DNA from: Nitrosococcus watsonii C-113
GTDB lineage: Bacteria > Pseudomonadota > Gammaproteobacteria > Nitrosococcales > Nitrosococcaceae
Length of the DNA stretch: 64,000 nt
Direction: 5' to 3'
NCBI RefSeq assembly: GCF_000143085.1
Contig: NC_014315.1
Span: 3,254,001 to 3,318,000, forward strand
Under the pieces are notes generated by a model, which saw only the letters and a list, made by a program, of their open reading frames with translations, was not told where the DNA came from and made no database searches. Both the position numbers and the translations under genes were made by a program. Positions 8,587-17,876 of the stretch are shown in pieces; position 1 is the stretch's first letter, and the number at the start of each line of letters is the position of its first letter.

Positions 8587-10751
8587 ACTACGGCTATATC
8601 CGCTACCTCACCTTGGGGGGGCTTCTCCTACTCTCTTTTTATCTGCTAGCTGCTGCTCTCGAAGATTCGGCTCATTTCGGCCGCCTTTACCTCATCGTAC
8701 TTGGGGTTAATATCCTGGCCCTGTTACTGTTGCTCTTTTTTATTGGCTCTAATCTGATCCGCCTAATTAGAGAATACCGAGAACGCCAGCCTGGTTCGCG
8801 GCTCACTGTACGGGTAGTCGCTATGTTTATTTCCCTAACCTTCATTCCCTTGATCATTGTGTTTTCCTTCTCATTACAATTTTTACACCGAGGCATTGAA
8901 AGCTGGTTTAATGTGCAAGTGGAAAAAGCCCTTGAAGATTCCTTAGAGCTGAGCCGCACCGCCTTTGGGATTCGAATGCGAACTTTACTCAAACAAACCC
9001 AATTAATGGCGGCCACCTTAGCTGAATTACCGCTAGAAAAAGCGACTTACAGTCTCCAGGAGCTCCGCTATATTAGCGGTGCTCATGAGCTAACTTTGCT
9101 TAATACCCGCGGGCAAGTTATTACCTCAGCTACCCACGATCCTGAGACCATTGTCCCAGACCACCCTAATGATGTTATCTTATTTCAGCTCCGCCAAGGA
9201 CAAGACTATGTTGCCCTAGATCCCGTTGGCAACTCAGGGCTGCATTTGCGGGCCGTGGTTAACTTGCCGGCTACGCGAACCGACACCGGAGCATTGATTT
9301 TACAGGCCCTATTTCCTATAGCAGACCGATTAAGTACCTTAGCCGATAGCGTTCAAGATGCCTACGATCAATACAAACAGCTGGCCTACCTGCGCAGGCC
9401 CCTTATCTACAGCTTCACCTTGACACTCTCTCTAATCGTGCTCCTCACGCTGCTGGCAGCCGTATGGACAGCATTTTTTCTAGCGCGGCGCCTGGCCTCC
9501 CCGGTAACGGATCTCGCCCAGGGCACCCGGGCCGTTGCTAGGGGTGACTACGACACTCAATTACCCTCCCATAGTCACGATGAATTGGGATTTCTTGTGG
9601 ACTCCTTCAACCAAATGACGCGACGCTTGAGTCAGGCCCGGGATGCCGCCCACGCTAGCCAGCAACAACTAGAGAAGCAGCGGCGCTATTTAAAAGCCGT
9701 ACTAGGTAGTTTATCTTCCGGGGTTATTACCCTGGATAATGCGCAACGGATTCGCACCGCCAATATTACCGCGGGAGAAATTCTCAGCGTAGATCTCCAC
9801 CGCTACACTGGACAAGTTCTAGAGAGGATCGCTCGCCATCATCCAGAAGTACAGGAATTTATCGAATTGCTCCACCCCTACCTAAAAAGCTGCCATCAGG
9901 AATGGCGCAAGGAAATCATCCGGCATCAGGAAAACGGCCGTCAATTTCTTATGTGCCGAGGCGCTCCCCTGCCAGGCGATGCCGGTCAAGTAATTGTATT
10001 TGACGATGCCACCGCCTTTGTCCAAGCGCAGCGGAACGCAGCCTGGGGCGAAGTCGCCCGACGCCTGGCCCATGAGATTAAAAACCCACTTACACCTATC
10101 CAACTCTCCGCGGAACGGCTGCGACGCAAGTATCTTAAATGTTTGCCCGCTGATCAGATCCAGCCCTTAGATCGATTAACCCATACCATTATTGCCCAGG
10201 TAGAGGCTATGAAAGAGATGGTGAATGCTTTTTCCGAGTATGCTCGTAACCCAGCCCTACAACAGCAATCATTGGATTTCAATAGCCTGGTTAAAGAGGT
10301 ATTGGAACTTTACCGAGGTGACGAGAATAAATTATATATCGAGGCCCAACTGGCCCCCCAGCCCCTTTGGCTGCTGGCCGATCCCAGCCGCCTACGCCAA
10401 CTGCTCCATAATTTGCTCAAAAATGCACTTGAGGCCATGGCTAATTCTCCAAAAACTCCTCACATTACCGTCCAAACCCGCCACCGTGAAGTCAAAAAAC
10501 GGGAGTGGGTAGAGCTTCAAATTATCGATCAAGGCCCCGGCATCCCTCCTGAATTATGTCAAAATTTATTTGAACCCTACGTTTCCACACGTCCTAAGGG
10601 AACAGGATTAGGACTGGCTATTGTCAAACGTATTGTAGAGGAGCAAGGAGGCTATGTTTCGGCCAAAAATCTTCCTGGCGGGGGTGCCTGTCTCATCATC
10701 CAATTGCCCTGCCAAACGGCCTCGCAACCTCTCTTGGAGATACACCGATGA
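8532..10751 (+). CDS. NtrY-like membrane sensor histidine kinase
   Basis: 739-aa two-component sensor. The N-terminal part has several membrane segments and a periplasmic sensor region, with another membrane segment near residues 295-320. A HAMP linker (ARRLASPVTDLAQGTRAVA), a PAS-like region (about 385-480) and the kinase core follow. The phospho-accepting His is in RLAHEIKNPLTPIQ at about residue 514. The ATPase boxes are NLLKNALEAM, DQGPGIP and TGLGLAIVKRI. The ATG at 8532 makes a 55-base overlap with the DUF4390 gene; an ATG at 8550 is an alternative. Its stop overlaps the NtrX-like gene by 4 bases. The signal sensed is not evident; nitrogen control is only suggested by the family name. 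Confidence 0.94.
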   Translation: MVPRQPMVQLVTRIAGHLNYGYIRYLTLGGLLLLSFYLLAAALEDSAHFGRLYLIVLGVNILALLLLLFFIGSNLIRLIREYRERQPGSRLTVRVVAMFISLTFIPLIIVFSFSLQFLHRGIESWFNVQVEKALEDSLELSRTAFGIRMRTLLKQTQLMAATLAELPLEKATYSLQELRYISGAHELTLLNTRGQVITSATHDPETIVPDHPNDVILFQLRQGQDYVALDPVGNSGLHLRAVVNLPATRTDTGALILQALFPIADRLSTLADSVQDAYDQYKQLAYLRRPLIYSFTLTLSLIVLLTLLAAVWTAFFLARRLASPVTDLAQGTRAVARGDYDTQLPSHSHDELGFLVDSFNQMTRRLSQARDAAHASQQQLEKQRRYLKAVLGSLSSGVITLDNAQRIRTANITAGEILSVDLHRYTGQVLERIARHHPEVQEFIELLHPYLKSCHQEWRKEIIRHQENGRQFLMCRGAPLPGDAGQVIVFDDATAFVQAQRNAAWGEVARRLAHEIKNPLTPIQLSAERLRRKYLKCLPADQIQPLDRLTHTIIAQVEAMKEMVNAFSEYARNPALQQQSLDFNSLVKEVLELYRGDENKLYIEAQLAPQPLWLLADPSRLRQLLHNLLKNALEAMANSPKTPHITVQTRHREVKKREWVELQIIDQGPGIPPELCQNLFEPYVSTRPKGTGLGLAIVKRIVEEQGGYVSAKNLPGGGACLIIQLPCQTASQPLLEIHR

Positions 10752-12115
10752 CAATACCCCATATTCTAGTGGTGGACGATGAACCTGATATTCGGGTCTT
10801 AATTCGTGAAATTCTAGAAGACGAGAACTACCGGGTGAGCATCGCTGAAAATGGCGCCATCGCCCGCCAAGTATGGCAAAACGATCCCCCTGATCTTATC
10901 TTGCTGGATATCTGGATACCAGATATTGACGGTATTAGCCTGCTACGGGAATGGATACAAGGCCGCCCTAAGGGCGCGCCCGTCATTATGATGTCAGGGC
11001 ACGGTACAGTAGAAACTGCTGTCCAAGCAACCCGCCTAGGCGCTGTTGACTATATTGAAAAACCACTTTCCATGGCCAAATTATTGCTTACGGTGGAAAA
11101 AGCCCTCGCAGTCTCCCATGAGCTCGCCTCTCCCAGCAAAATAGGTGAATGCTCCACCTCCCCTCCAGAACCCGTGGGTAAGAGCCTGCTGATGACCAAA
11201 CTACGGGAGCAGGCACGGCGCATGGCCGACGATGAGGCTCCCATATTGCTCATCGGAGAACCAGGAAGCGGCAAGAATTTATTTGCTCAATACCTTCATG
11301 CCGCCTGCCCTTCCAAAAGCAAAGGCCCGTTTACTGCGATCAATATTGCCAGTTTGAAATGGGAGTCCCAGGATTTGGAACTGTTTGGGGAAAGCTTGAA
11401 TCACCAGGATCAACCTGGAATATTATTAGAACGAGGGAGTAGGGGCACTGTATTTCTCAATGGGATAGAAGCGCTAAGCCCGGCCAGTCAACGCCGATTA
11501 TATGGCCTTATTAACGCTGCCGCCTCTAGGGGGATGGTAACTTTAGAACAACGTCTGCCACGCTTGGTGGCCGCCACTAGTATAGATTTGCGCCAACTTG
11601 TTGATACTGGACGCTTTCAGGAAGATCTTTTCTATCAACTTAGTGTTCTACCCTTACCTATTCCGCCGCTCCGAGAGCACCCTGAAGATATCCCCGAATT
11701 GCTTAATTATTTTGTTAACCTCCTGGTAGAACAAGAAGGCTACCCTTACCGTCATTTTAGCGTTGCTGCTCAAAATCGCCTCCGCAATTATAATTGGCCG
11801 GGCAATGTTCAGGAGTTACGTAATTTAGTCTGGCGCTTGCTGGTTATTGGCGGTGGAACAGAAATTGATTTAGCTGAAGTTGAAGCCAGTCTCGAACCTA
11901 TTTTGATCACGGGCACTCCCCTTCCCATTGATCTGGGACTCCCACTGCGAGAAGCTCGAGAGCAATTTGAGCGGCTTTATCTGGAGCATAAATTACGGGA
12001 GACAGGAGGCAATGTGGGCAAGGCCGCAAAATTAGTCGAAATGGAACGGACCCATCTATACCGTAAGCTGCGGGCCCTGGGAATTGATGCTAAGCAATTG
12101 GGAAATCAAGAATAA
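10748..12115 (+). CDS. NtrX-like response regulator with degenerate AAA+ domain
   Basis: 455 aa in three parts: a receiver domain (Asp10/Asp11, phospho-site Asp54, Lys105), an AAA+ domain (about 145-375) and a Fis-type helix-turn-helix (about 405-450, [20 protein letters not shown]). The Walker A box GEPGSGKN (170-177) is near normal. The GAFTGA loop that contacts sigma-54 is absent: [17 protein letters not shown] occupies the place of LFG...GAFTGA...GLLE. The Walker B site reads [11 protein letters not shown] instead of the usual GTLFLDEIGDL, and the arginine-finger stretch reads FQEDLFYQL instead of FREDLYYRL. It probably acts as an ordinary DNA-binding regulator paired with the upstream kinase. 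Confidence 0.94.
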   Translation: MTIPHILVVDDEPDIRVLIREILEDENYRVSIAENGAIARQVWQNDPPDLILLDIWIPDIDGISLLREWIQGRPKGAPVIMMSGHGTVETAVQATRLGAVDYIEKPLSMAKLLLTVEKALAVSHELASPSKIGECSTSPPEPVGKSLLMTKLREQARRMADDEAPILLIGEPGSGKNLFAQYLHAACPSKSKGPFTAINIASLKWESQDLELFGESLNHQDQPGILLERGSRGTVFLNGIEALSPASQRRLYGLINAAASRGMVTLEQRLPRLVAATSIDLRQLVDTGRFQEDLFYQLSVLPLPIPPLREHPEDIPELLNYFVNLLVEQEGYPYRHFSVAAQNRLRNYNWPGNVQELRNLVWRLLVIGGGTEIDLAEVEASLEPILITGTPLPIDLGLPLREAREQFERLYLEHKLRETGGNVGKAAKLVEMERTHLYRKLRALGIDAKQLGNQE

Positions 12116-12156
12116 TTAACCCACTTGCTATAACAATAGACACACTGGCTGTTTTC

Positions 12157-13530
12157 ATGAAAATTATTATTTTAGGCGCAGGCCAAGTAGGGGCCTCGGT
12201 AGCAGTTAATTTAGCCAGCGAAGCTAACGATATTACCCTCGTAGATACCAATGGCAAATTACTGCAAAGTCTCCAGGACCGTTTAGATATCCGAACCGTG
12301 CAAGGCTGGGCCTCCCATCCCGATGTCCTTGCTCAAGCTGGCGCCGAAGACACGGATATGATTGTGGCGGTCACTAGCAGCGATGAAACCAACATGATCG
12401 CCTGTCAAATCGCCTATAGCTTGTTTCATACTCCCACCAAGGTGGCCCGGGTCCGCGCCGCCGGTTATTTAGCCTATCCAGAGTTGTTTTCCACCAAAAT
12501 CTTACCTATCGACGTGCTAATCAGCCCGGAGCAATTAGTTACTGATTATATTAAGCGCTTGATCGATAATCCAGGTACTTTTCAAGTCCTGGACTTCGCC
12601 GATGGGAGGGTCCAATTAGTGGCGGTAAGAGCTTATTATGGCGGTTTACTGGTCGGCCACCAGCTCCGGGAATTATCTGAACATATCCCCGGCGTAGAGA
12701 CTCGGGTAGCGGCCATCTTCCGCCAAGACAAGTCCATTTCCCCCCAAGGTGGCACGGTTATCGAGGCAGACGATGAAGTGTTTTTCATTGCCGCGCAAAA
12801 AGACATTCCTAAAGTCATGGGGGAACTGCGCCGCTTGGACAATCCCTATAAGCGGATCATGCTCGGTGGTGGCGGCAGCATCGGCCAGCGCCTAGCCCAA
12901 GCGCTGGAAGAGCACTATCAAGTTAAAATCATCGAAACTGATCCTAAACGGGCACGAATCCTCTCTGAGGAGCTCCATAAAAGCATCGTCCTGCAGGGCG
13001 ATGCCGCTAGTGAAGAACTCCTGCTAGAGGAGAATATCGAAGATACGGATATTTATTGCGCCTTAACCAACGATGATGAAATTAACATTCTTTCCGCCAT
13101 GCTTGCCAAACGGCTAGGCGCTGGCAAAGTTATGTCCTTAATCAACCGGGCGGCCTATGTGGATCTAGTGGAAAGTGGGGCTGTGGATATTGCTGTCTCC
13201 CCCCAACAGGCTACCATTAGCAGCTTGCTGGCTCACATCCGCCATGGCGATGTGGTGGCTGCCCATTCTTTGCGCCGGGGGGCAGCCGAGGCGTTGGAAG
13301 CTGTAGCCCATGGAGATCCTTCTTCCTCCAAAGTTATCGGCCGGGCTATTGAGGAGATCAAGCTCCCGCCGGGCACCACTATCGGCGCTATTGCGCGAAA
13401 TGAAGAAGTGCTGATGGCCCACCACGATACAATCATTGAATCCGGCGATCATGTCATCTTATTTTTAGTGGACAAGCGCCACGTCCCGGATGTGGAGCGT
13501 TTGTTCCAGGTAGGCTTTACTTTCCTCTGA
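12157..13530 (+). CDS. trkA: Trk potassium uptake protein TrkA
   Basis: 457-aa peripheral membrane NAD-binding regulator of the Trk K+ channel. It has two RCK units, each with a TrkA-N Rossmann fold ([16 protein letters not shown] at the start and [16 protein letters not shown] near residue 230) and a TrkA-C domain. It follows the NtrX-like gene by 41 bp, in the E. coli-like rsmB-trkA order. The TGA stop at 13528-13530 coincides with the first bases of the duplicated TnpB-element right end, so the native 3' end may have been altered. The membrane partner TrkH/TrkG is not in the window. Confidence 0.97.
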   Translation: MKIIILGAGQVGASVAVNLASEANDITLVDTNGKLLQSLQDRLDIRTVQGWASHPDVLAQAGAEDTDMIVAVTSSDETNMIACQIAYSLFHTPTKVARVRAAGYLAYPELFSTKILPIDVLISPEQLVTDYIKRLIDNPGTFQVLDFADGRVQLVAVRAYYGGLLVGHQLRELSEHIPGVETRVAAIFRQDKSISPQGGTVIEADDEVFFIAAQKDIPKVMGELRRLDNPYKRIMLGGGGSIGQRLAQALEEHYQVKIIETDPKRARILSEELHKSIVLQGDAASEELLLEENIEDTDIYCALTNDDEINILSAMLAKRLGAGKVMSLINRAAYVDLVESGAVDIAVSPQQATISSLLAHIRHGDVVAAHSLRRGAAEALEAVAHGDPSSSKVIGRAIEEIKLPPGTTIGAIARNEEVLMAHHDTIIESGDHVILFLVDKRHVPDVERLFQVGFTFL

Positions 13531-13631
13531 CACTCTCCGCCCGATTGGGCGGAGGTTCTTGGGTCGCCCCAGGAACCTTCCTGCTTCAACGCGCCTTCCC
13601 TAGACATCGGCGCTGGCCGCTGCCCCCGTTT
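13528..13631 (-). repeat. solitary right-end copy of the TnpB element
   Basis: This 104-bp stretch aligns without gaps to 16545-16648, the 3' end of the tnpB element. It includes an 8-bp hairpin (CTCCGCCC/GGGCGGAG), a second hairpin built on GGTTC and GGAACC, and the last dozen or so codons of a tnpB-like frame ending in the stop at 13600-13602. On the minus strand those codons read TKTGAAASADV against [11 protein letters not shown] in the full copy. The hairpins may also serve as a terminator between the convergent trkA and uvrA genes. It is a relic of a second insertion or a partial duplication. Confidence 0.85.
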
Positions 13632-13640
13632 TGGTAATTG

Positions 13641-16514
13641 TTAAAACGCACGATCATGGCTTTGCTGCACCGGGGACTGACCTCGCTTGGCCTTGGGTAA
13701 AATCCGAGCCAGATAACGTCCAGTATAGGAATCTTGACAGGCAGCTACCGTCTCAGGCGCCCCGGTAGCAATAATCCTTCCCCCCCTTTCCCCTCCCTCG
13801 GGACCTAAATCGACAAGCCAGTCAGCCGTCTTGATGACATCCAAATGGTGCTCAATGATCACAATGGTATTGCCCCCATCCCGCAACCGCAATAGTACTT
13901 GGAGAAGCTGGGCAATATCATGAAAATGCAACCCCGTGGTCGGCTCATCCAGAATGTACAGAGTCCGCCCCGTATCCCGCCTGGCTAGCTCTTTCGCCAG
14001 TTTGATCCGCTGGGCCTCGCCACCCGAGAGGGTAACTGCATTTTGCCCTAGCGTGATATAGGAGAGTCCCACCTCCAGCAAAGTCAGCAGCTTTCGGGCT
14101 ACTGCCGGAACATTAGCAAAGAAATCCTGCGCCTCTTCCACCGTCATGGCTAATATTTCATCAATATTTTTGCCCTTATAACGAATCTCTAAGGTTTCCC
14201 GATTATAGCGCTTGCCCTGGCAAACATCGCAGGCCACATAGAGATCGGGAAGAAAGTGCATCTCTACCTTGATTAGGCCATCGCCTTGGCAAGATTCGCA
14301 GCGTCCTCCCTTGACATTAAAACTGAAACGACCCGGCCCATAGCCCCGGGAACGAGCCTCATGCGTGCCCGCGAATAGGCTGCGAATAGAGGCAAAAAAT
14401 CCAGTATAAGTGGCCGGGTTGGAACGGGGCGTGCGGCCAATGGGATTTTGATCGATAGCGATCACCTTATCCAGATGTTCCAAGCCCTCAATGCTTTCAT
14501 AAGGGGCAGCCTCAACCGAGGCTCGATGAAGAATTCGAGTCGCTGCCCGCAACAGGGTGTCATTGATTAAGGTGGATTTACCCGAGCCGGAAACTCCTGT
14601 GATACAGGTCATTGCTCCTAGAGGAATATCCAAATCCACCTGATCCAGATTATTGCCATGAGCCCCCCGTAAAGAAAGCAGGCGGGAAGTATTGAAAGGC
14701 ACCCGCTGGCAGGGCATGGGGATTTCTTGCTGTCCTTTGAGATACTGCCCAGTCAAGGAGGCCGGATTAGCCATAATCTCGAGCGGCGTGCCTTGGGCCA
14801 CGATTTCCCCCCCATGCCTGCCCGCGCCAGGACCCATATCAATCACCTGATCAGCCGCTCGGATAGCCTCCTCATCGTGCTCCACCACAATGACTGTGTT
14901 GCCCAGATCGCGGAGGCGGATCAAGGTCTCCAGCAACCGCTGATGATCCCGCTGATGCAAACCAATAGAAGGCTCATCCAGAATATACATCACTCCCACC
15001 AAACCGGCTCCAATCTGGCTGGCCAGCCGGATTCGTTGGGCCTCGCCACCGGAGAGGGTCTCTGCGCGCCGATTCAAAGTTAAATAACCCAACCCGACAT
15101 TGATCAAGAAAGCTAGCCGGTCTTGTATCTCCTTAAGGATTGGGTTTGCAATGGCCCCTCGGCGACCCGGTAAACATAGCTGGGAAAACAAGCTCTGCGC
15201 CTCCCCTACAGGCAAGGCGGTGATTTCAGGCAGACTATAATCCGCCACGAATACATGGCACGCCTCCTGGCGTAGCCGGGTACCCTGGCATGCCGGGCAA
15301 ACCTGCACGGCTAAATAGCGAGCCAATTCTTCTCGCACCGCCGAGGTCTCGGTCTCCCGGTAATGGCGCTCCATATTGGGAATCACCCCTTCGAAAGCAT
15401 GGCGGCGGATAGTCTGCTTGTCTTGGCTATCGAGATAATGAAAGGTAATTTTTTCCTGGCCACTGCCGTAAAGTACTACCCTGCGTACTGCTTCGGGCAA
15501 ATCTTGGAAAGGGAGGTCTACCTCAAAGCCATAGTGTCGGGCCAGGGAAAGAATCATCTGGTAGTAATAAGCATTGCGCCGATCCCAGTCCCGAATGGCG
15601 CCCGCAGCCAAACTCAACTCAGGATGGGCCACCACCCGGGAGGAATCAAAAAACGGCTTTACACCCAGCCCCTCGCAACTAGGACAAGCGCCCTTGGGGT
15701 TATTAAAGGAAAATAACCGGGGTTCCAATTCACTTAAAGAATAGCGGCAAACGGGGCAAGCCAAGTGGGCGGAAAACACTTGCTCCGCTAGGGCCGAATC
15801 CTCCAGGGAAGCTACCCGAGCCAAGCCATCAGATAACTGTAGGGCCGTCTCGAAAGACTCCGCCAGGCGCAATTGGAGATCAGGGCGAACCTTGAAACGA
15901 TCCACCACCGCCTCGATAGTATGTTTTTTATTACCATCAAGTTGAGGCGCTTGCTCCAGCTCTACCACTTCACCATCAATCCTGGCCCGGATAAAGCCTC
16001 GCCTCAGCAGATTCTCCAGCACTTGCAGATGCTCTCCCTTGCGCCCTTCGACTATCGGCGCCAGCAACATGTATCGCCCTCCTTTCGGAAGGCCCAAAAC
16101 CTGATCCACCATTTGACTCACCGTCTGGGCCGCCAGGATAATCCCATGCTCTGGGCAACGGGGCTCGCCGGCGCGGGCATAGAGCAAGCGCAAATAATCG
16201 TAGATTTCGGTGATGGTGCCGACGGTGGAGCGGGGATTATGGGAAGTGGATTTTTGCTCGATGGCAATGGCCGGGGAAAGCCCTTCCATATGATCCACAT
16301 CGGGCTTTTCCATAAGGGAGAGAAACTGGCGAGCATAGGCCGAGAGAGACTCTACATAACGGCGCTGCCCTTCAGCATAAAGCGTATCAAAAGCCAGAGA
16401 TGACTTTCCTGAACCCGACAGCCCGGTAATAACGATTAACCGTTCCCTGGGCAGATCCAGATCAATGTTCTTCAAATTATGGGTCCGCGCCCCACGGATG
16501 CAAATCCGATTCAT
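13641..16514 (-). CDS. uvrA: excinuclease ABC subunit A
   Basis: UvrA, the damage-recognition ATPase of nucleotide excision repair. There are two ABC modules: Walker [16 protein letters not shown] near the start and [15 protein letters not shown] near residue 640, each with an LSGGEAQRI signature. Zinc sites CPVC...CPSC and CESC...CDVC are present. The ATG at 16512-16514 ([16 protein letters not shown]) matches the family start; an upstream in-frame GTG at 16550 would add 12 residues. Only about 30 bp separate this start from the right end of the TnpB element, so no room is left for the usual promoter or LexA box directly upstream. Confidence 0.98.
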   Translation of the reverse strand: MNRICIRGARTHNLKNIDLDLPRERLIVITGLSGSGKSSLAFDTLYAEGQRRYVESLSAYARQFLSLMEKPDVDHMEGLSPAIAIEQKSTSHNPRSTVGTITEIYDYLRLLYARAGEPRCPEHGIILAAQTVSQMVDQVLGLPKGGRYMLLAPIVEGRKGEHLQVLENLLRRGFIRARIDGEVVELEQAPQLDGNKKHTIEAVVDRFKVRPDLQLRLAESFETALQLSDGLARVASLEDSALAEQVFSAHLACPVCRYSLSELEPRLFSFNNPKGACPSCEGLGVKPFFDSSRVVAHPELSLAAGAIRDWDRRNAYYYQMILSLARHYGFEVDLPFQDLPEAVRRVVLYGSGQEKITFHYLDSQDKQTIRRHAFEGVIPNMERHYRETETSAVREELARYLAVQVCPACQGTRLRQEACHVFVADYSLPEITALPVGEAQSLFSQLCLPGRRGAIANPILKEIQDRLAFLINVGLGYLTLNRRAETLSGGEAQRIRLASQIGAGLVGVMYILDEPSIGLHQRDHQRLLETLIRLRDLGNTVIVVEHDEEAIRAADQVIDMGPGAGRHGGEIVAQGTPLEIMANPASLTGQYLKGQQEIPMPCQRVPFNTSRLLSLRGAHGNNLDQVDLDIPLGAMTCITGVSGSGKSTLINDTLLRAATRILHRASVEAAPYESIEGLEHLDKVIAIDQNPIGRTPRSNPATYTGFFASIRSLFAGTHEARSRGYGPGRFSFNVKGGRCESCQGDGLIKVEMHFLPDLYVACDVCQGKRYNRETLEIRYKGKNIDEILAMTVEEAQDFFANVPAVARKLLTLLEVGLSYITLGQNAVTLSGGEAQRIKLAKELARRDTGRTLYILDEPTTGLHFHDIAQLLQVLLRLRDGGNTIVIIEHHLDVIKTADWLVDLGPEGGERGGRIIATGAPETVAACQDSYTGRYLARILPKAKRGQSPVQQSHDRAF

Positions 16515-16544
16515 AGCCTTTCGCCTATCAGCGATAAAACTTGC

Positions 16545-16648
16545 TGACACTCCCCGCCCGATGGGGCGGAGGTTCTTGGGTCACTCCAGGAACCTTCCTG
16601 CTTCGACACGCCTTCCCTAGACAGCGGTGTTAACCACTGCCCCCGTTC
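16545..16648 (-). ncRNA. right end of TnpB element, omegaRNA-like hairpins
   Basis: The sequence spans the last codons of tnpB and about 72 bases beyond its stop. On the minus strand it can fold into two successive hairpins: GGTTC...GAACC, then CTCCGCCCC...GGGCGGGGAG. In studied IS200/IS605-type elements the right end is transcribed as the 3' part of the omegaRNA (reRNA) that guides TnpB, and the bases just outside the element form the guide. Here the flank is the uvrA leader. The position and structure are seen; the RNA role is inferred from the family. Confidence 0.6.
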
Positions 16649-17693
16649 CAGTCGCTCCACAGGCCAACCCCGCCAGTCCGGCGGTTAGAATATTTTTGGC
16701 CGCGTTAATATCCCGGTCGTGCTCGGCGCCGCATGCTGGGCAATCCCAGCGGCGCACGCTCAAGGGCATCGCCTCGATCACATGACCGCAGCTGTGACAG
16801 CGCTTCGAGCTGGGAAACCAACGGTCGATCTTGACCACTTGACGACCAGCCCATTTCCCCTTGTACTCCAATTGCCGGACAAACTCGCCCCAGCCCGCAT
16901 CGCTGATGTGCTTGGCCAGCCGCGGATGCTTGACCATGCCCTTGATGCTCAGACTCTCGACCGCCAGCACTTGGTTCTCGTTGATCAGGCGGCGGGTGAG
17001 TTGGTGAAGGTGGTTTTGCCGACAGTCGGCGATCTTGGCATGCAGCCGTGCCACTTTGCGGCGGGCCTTGGCGCGATTGGCCGAGCCCTTCTGTTTCTTC
17101 GCCAGCTGGCGTTGCCGGTGGGCCAACACTCGCCCATAGCGCTTAAGGTGGTGGGGGTTGCCGACCCGGGCGCCGTCGCTGGTCACCAATAGACTGGTGA
17201 GCCCCACGTCAATGCCGACCATCTTCGGCGTGACAGGCAGCGCCTTGGCGTCGAATTCACACAAACACGAGACGAAGTAGCGACCCGCGCGATCGAGGGA
17301 GATCGTGAGGCTCGATGGGGCGCTGGGCAACGGACGACTCCAGCGCACCGGCAGCGCCACGTTCGATTTGGCGATGAACAGTTGGCCATCCCGGTAGCGA
17401 AACGCTGCCCGGGTCAGCCGGATTGACTGACGCCGATGCTTGGATTTGAAGCGCGGATAGCCGGCGCGCCTGTCCCAGAAATGCTTGAAGGCTTGTTGCT
17501 GGTCGCGCAGCGCCTGCTGCAAGATAACGCTGGAGACCTCGACCAACCAGGGATACTCGGCTTTCAACGTCACCAGGCGCTTTTCCAACCTCGAGTGCGA
17601 GAGCGATTCACCACGCTGATAGTAGGCATCGGTGCGCAGGCGCAGAGCATCGTTCCAGACAAAACGCGCACAGCCGAACGAGCGGGCCAGCAA
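16617..17693 (-). CDS. tnpB: TnpB-family RNA-guided nuclease, likely frameshifted near start
   Basis: 358 codons from a TTG at 17691-17693. RuvC-like residues are all present: Asp162 in GIDVGLTS, Glu246 in [12 protein letters not shown], and Asp328 in [11 protein letters not shown]. The zinc ribbon is CHSCG (299-303) and CPACG (318-322). The normal N-terminus [14 protein letters not shown] can be read in frame upstream, but no start codon precedes it before a stop. An ATG at 17744-17746 (MLNA) is in another frame. Removing two bases at the GCGC around 17734-17737 joins them into a classic TnpB start and a 375-aa protein. It is a solo tnpB; no tnpA is nearby. A shortened product from a downstream start cannot be excluded. 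Confidence 0.85.
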   Translation of the reverse strand: MLARSFGCARFVWNDALRLRTDAYYQRGESLSHSRLEKRLVTLKAEYPWLVEVSSVILQQALRDQQQAFKHFWDRRAGYPRFKSKHRRQSIRLTRAAFRYRDGQLFIAKSNVALPVRWSRPLPSAPSSLTISLDRAGRYFVSCLCEFDAKALPVTPKMVGIDVGLTSLLVTSDGARVGNPHHLKRYGRVLAHRQRQLAKKQKGSANRAKARRKVARLHAKIADCRQNHLHQLTRRLINENQVLAVESLSIKGMVKHPRLAKHISDAGWGEFVRQLEYKGKWAGRQVVKIDRWFPSSKRCHSCGHVIEAMPLSVRRWDCPACGAEHDRDINAAKNILTAGLAGLACGATGTGAVVNTAV

Positions 17694-17802
17694 CTCAGCC
17701 TGTTCCGGCGTGGGATAGAGGCGTTCTTGGTAGGCGCATTGAGCATGAGTTCGAGCTTACAATAAGGTGAATATCCGGTAAAGCCGCTTCGCCGCTTGCG
17801 CT

Positions 17803-17851
17803 TATATTACCGCCCGAGTAGGTGATGCTTTACGCGCCATTTGGTAATATA
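17803..17851. repeat. 9-bp inverted repeat upstream of MFS gene
   Basis: TATATTACC (17803-17811) and GGTAATATA (17843-17851) are perfect reverse complements, 31 bp apart, just upstream of the transporter start. It could be the TnpB element's left-end structure or an operator. Just after it, GAAGCAAAAT-like units repeat in tandem (about 17868-17895) around the annotated start. Confidence 0.45.
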
Positions 17852-17876
17852 CGCGGTTAAATCTTGATGAAGCAAA

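Larger units (their letters stand above)
16545..17851 (-). mobile_element. solo-tnpB insertion sequence (IS1341/IS605 type)
   Basis: The element consists of tnpB with a hairpin-rich right end at 16545-16616. It lies between uvrA and a divergent transporter gene. The left boundary is not certain: a 9-bp inverted repeat, TATATTACC at 17803-17811 and GGTAATATA at 17843-17851, may belong to the left end or to the transporter promoter. No target duplication is expected for this class. With no tnpA it could only move in trans. Confidence 0.7.

Noticed and set aside
13532-13585. Double hairpin as a simple trkA/uvrA bidirectional terminator only
   Set aside because: The ungapped match to the tnpB right end, including its last codons, shows it is element-derived, even if it now works as a terminator.
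14727-16403. Several plus-strand frames of 117-176 codons opposite uvrA
   Set aside because: They lie wholly inside the strongly conserved uvrA frame; antisense shadows.
16719-17192. 157-codon plus-strand frame opposite tnpB
   Set aside because: Antisense to a TnpB frame with all catalytic residues; composition reflects the high-GC third positions of tnpB.
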